The translations under genes were made by a program, and so were the position numbers. A stretch of DNA of 64,000 nucleotides from Melieria omissa (lineage: Eukaryota > Arthropoda > Insecta > Diptera > Ulidiidae): NCBI GenBank assembly GCA_963971225.1, contig OZ020269.1, positions 79,460,450 through 79,524,449 on the forward strand, given 5' to 3'. Under the pieces are notes generated by a model, which searched no databases, was not told the origin of the DNA, and saw only the letters and a program-made list of their open reading frames with translations. Position 1 is the stretch's first letter. Every line of letters begins with the position of its first letter. This document shows positions 62,840-64,000 of the stretch, in pieces.

Positions 62840-63369
62840 AGAAACGAAAAAAAATATATACATATATTGTGAAGAAACTAAAAAAAAGACTTACTTCAGC
62901 AGATTTTCTGCGTTTGCCGTTTTCGTTTGTTTATTTTTTTACAGTTTGATAGAAAAAACACAAAAATCAGTTGTTTTGACAGTAAAAGAGCTTTTCACCT
63001 CGAGTGGTGAATTGTTTGAACTTTCTTCTTGTTTTTCCCAGAATACGGGAACAATCAAATTCAATTCAATTGTTATGGAAGTGCCGGAATAGGGCTGTTA
63101 TAGGCGTTTCTCAGCCAAAATTTTTAGTTTGTTAGTTTCACGAAAATAAGCTCTGTATAGTCCAATTTTTCCTTTTTTCTTGTCACCAAGGGTGAGGGTT
63201 CGCTATACTGCATTTGTTCCAATTAAAAAACAAACATAAACAAAACAAAATGACACCAAGTCGTTTCTTAAATTTTTGTTGCTTTAAATTCAAGTATTTC
63301 ATACGAAAGTTTATGCGACATTAGAAAAAAAATACTTATATTACATTCTAAATTTACACTTTCACTACA
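62840..63369. other. Unassigned AT-rich stretch
   Basis: No motif-bearing ORF or terminal repeat identified. Confidence 0.3.
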
Positions 63370-64000
63370 ACTTACTAAATGTTGACATAAATTTGGAATG
63401 GAGAGTATACCCTCACAATTAGTTTAAAAAAAATTCTTTCTAAAGCTTTGGTTCTTTCCACAAAATTTTTGCTGGGTTTAATCTTTACTCTTTTCAGGGA
63501 GTTGATCAGCCCACGTAAAAGACGGCATAATTTCCTGGTATTCAGGCCCCAATTTTAATTTTCTTATAATGTACCTCCCAAGATATTCTAGGCCATCTTA
63601 TTGGAGCTGATCAATATCTTCCCCGGTATTTATATTTGTAAGTTCAATTTCTTCTCTGCGAAGCTTGCCGTCATCGAAGACTTCGCTAAGTGTGCGAACT
63701 TCCTCCAACAATGGCGTTGCGTCTTCTTCCACATCGAGCGCGGTACTCAATGTTTCAGTATTTCTAGCTGAAAGTAAAATAATATGCACTTATATGAATA
63801 CAATTGTAGTATGGCGAAACTTAGCAAAATTAAGTTAACTTACTAAATATTTTCGCAGTCTGTATTGAAGCTGTAATGCACTCGGAAGGTAACAAAGTCC
63901 TCCTGCGAATCTCATGCAACTGAAAAAGTTTTTCAAAATGTGTTCGAAACTCGACCGTCGTTGGCTCGACACATCGAACGCTCAACGAGACAGTTTCGGT
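63370..64000 (-). pseudogene. P-like transposase C-terminal fragment
   Basis: The minus-strand sequence is a close relative of 13560-14120: HEIRRRTLLPSECITASIQT near 63915, an intron-like gap, then ARNTETLSTALDVEEDATPL and GKLRREEIELTNINTGEDID (63789-63598), and in other frames EYLGRYIIRKLKLGPEYQEI and MPSFTWADQLPEKS (about 63590-63490). It runs off the right edge of the window, where the upstream part of the gene would lie. Confidence 0.8.

Noticed and set aside
1..64000. tRNA, rRNA, CRISPR or bacterial operon content
   Set aside because: None was found; spliced genes and the transposon spectrum show eukaryotic nuclear DNA.

Overview
The window is eukaryotic nuclear DNA, most likely from a higher (cyclorrhaphan) fly; a tephritid-like fly is plausible but not proven. 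The reasons are the spliced introns with GT/AG borders, the AT-rich intergenic DNA, a pair of secreted trypsin-like proteases of the type seen in flies, and a dipteran spectrum of transposons (P-like, pogo, Tc1/mariner, hAT, PIF/Harbinger, Helitron, piggyBac, Transib, Kolobok, Jockey/R1/RTE-type non-LTR elements, a gypsy-type LTR element). No rRNA, tRNA, CRISPR array or bacterial-style operon was seen.

Layout. 1-7.5 kb: broken P-like transposase pieces on the minus strand, a Transib-like end, and several short TTAA-flanked MITEs. 7.5-10.3 kb: a nearly intact pogo-like DNA transposon with a 115-bp MITE relative at 4.8 kb. 11-15 kb: a P-like transposase gene on the plus strand split by a Transib-like element, then a second P-like deletion remnant. 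15.7-22.0 kb: a PIF/Harbinger element (TAA target duplication) with a MADF protein gene and an antiparallel DDE transposase gene that interleave through each other's introns; a Helitron filled with 268-bp tandem repeats sits inside the transposase. 22.2-26.6 kb: a nest of Tc1 > hAT > non-LTR. 26.8-30.1 kb: non-LTR and Tc1 debris. 30.1-33.3 kb: a young, internally deleted LTR retrotransposon with apparently identical LTRs and one 735-residue Gag-integrase fusion ORF. 34.2-36.8 kb: two related elements ending in CAGGCA. 38.0-46.6 kb: the only convincing host genes, two serine protease genes duplicated as a 4.26-kb tandem block. 47-53 kb: Tc1, P-like and Harbinger debris. 53.7-61.3 kb: a P element with 31-bp inverted repeats and a perfect 8-bp target duplication, itself loaded with a non-LTR, a Transib-like element, a Kolobok-like element and a piggyBac-like element. 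61.5-64 kb: more P-like and Myb-like remnants.

The most striking observation is a pair of non-autonomous Transib-type elements (11912-13263 and 55066-56434). Both end in CACAGTG, both are flanked by 5-bp target duplications, and in both one end has a 12-bp and the other a 23-bp spacer between the heptamer and an A-rich nonamer, the same asymmetry as V(D)J recombination signals. They diverge in sequence but keep the 12/23 geometry.

All calls are by eye from sequence; family names come from motif memory, and no alignment or database search was run.
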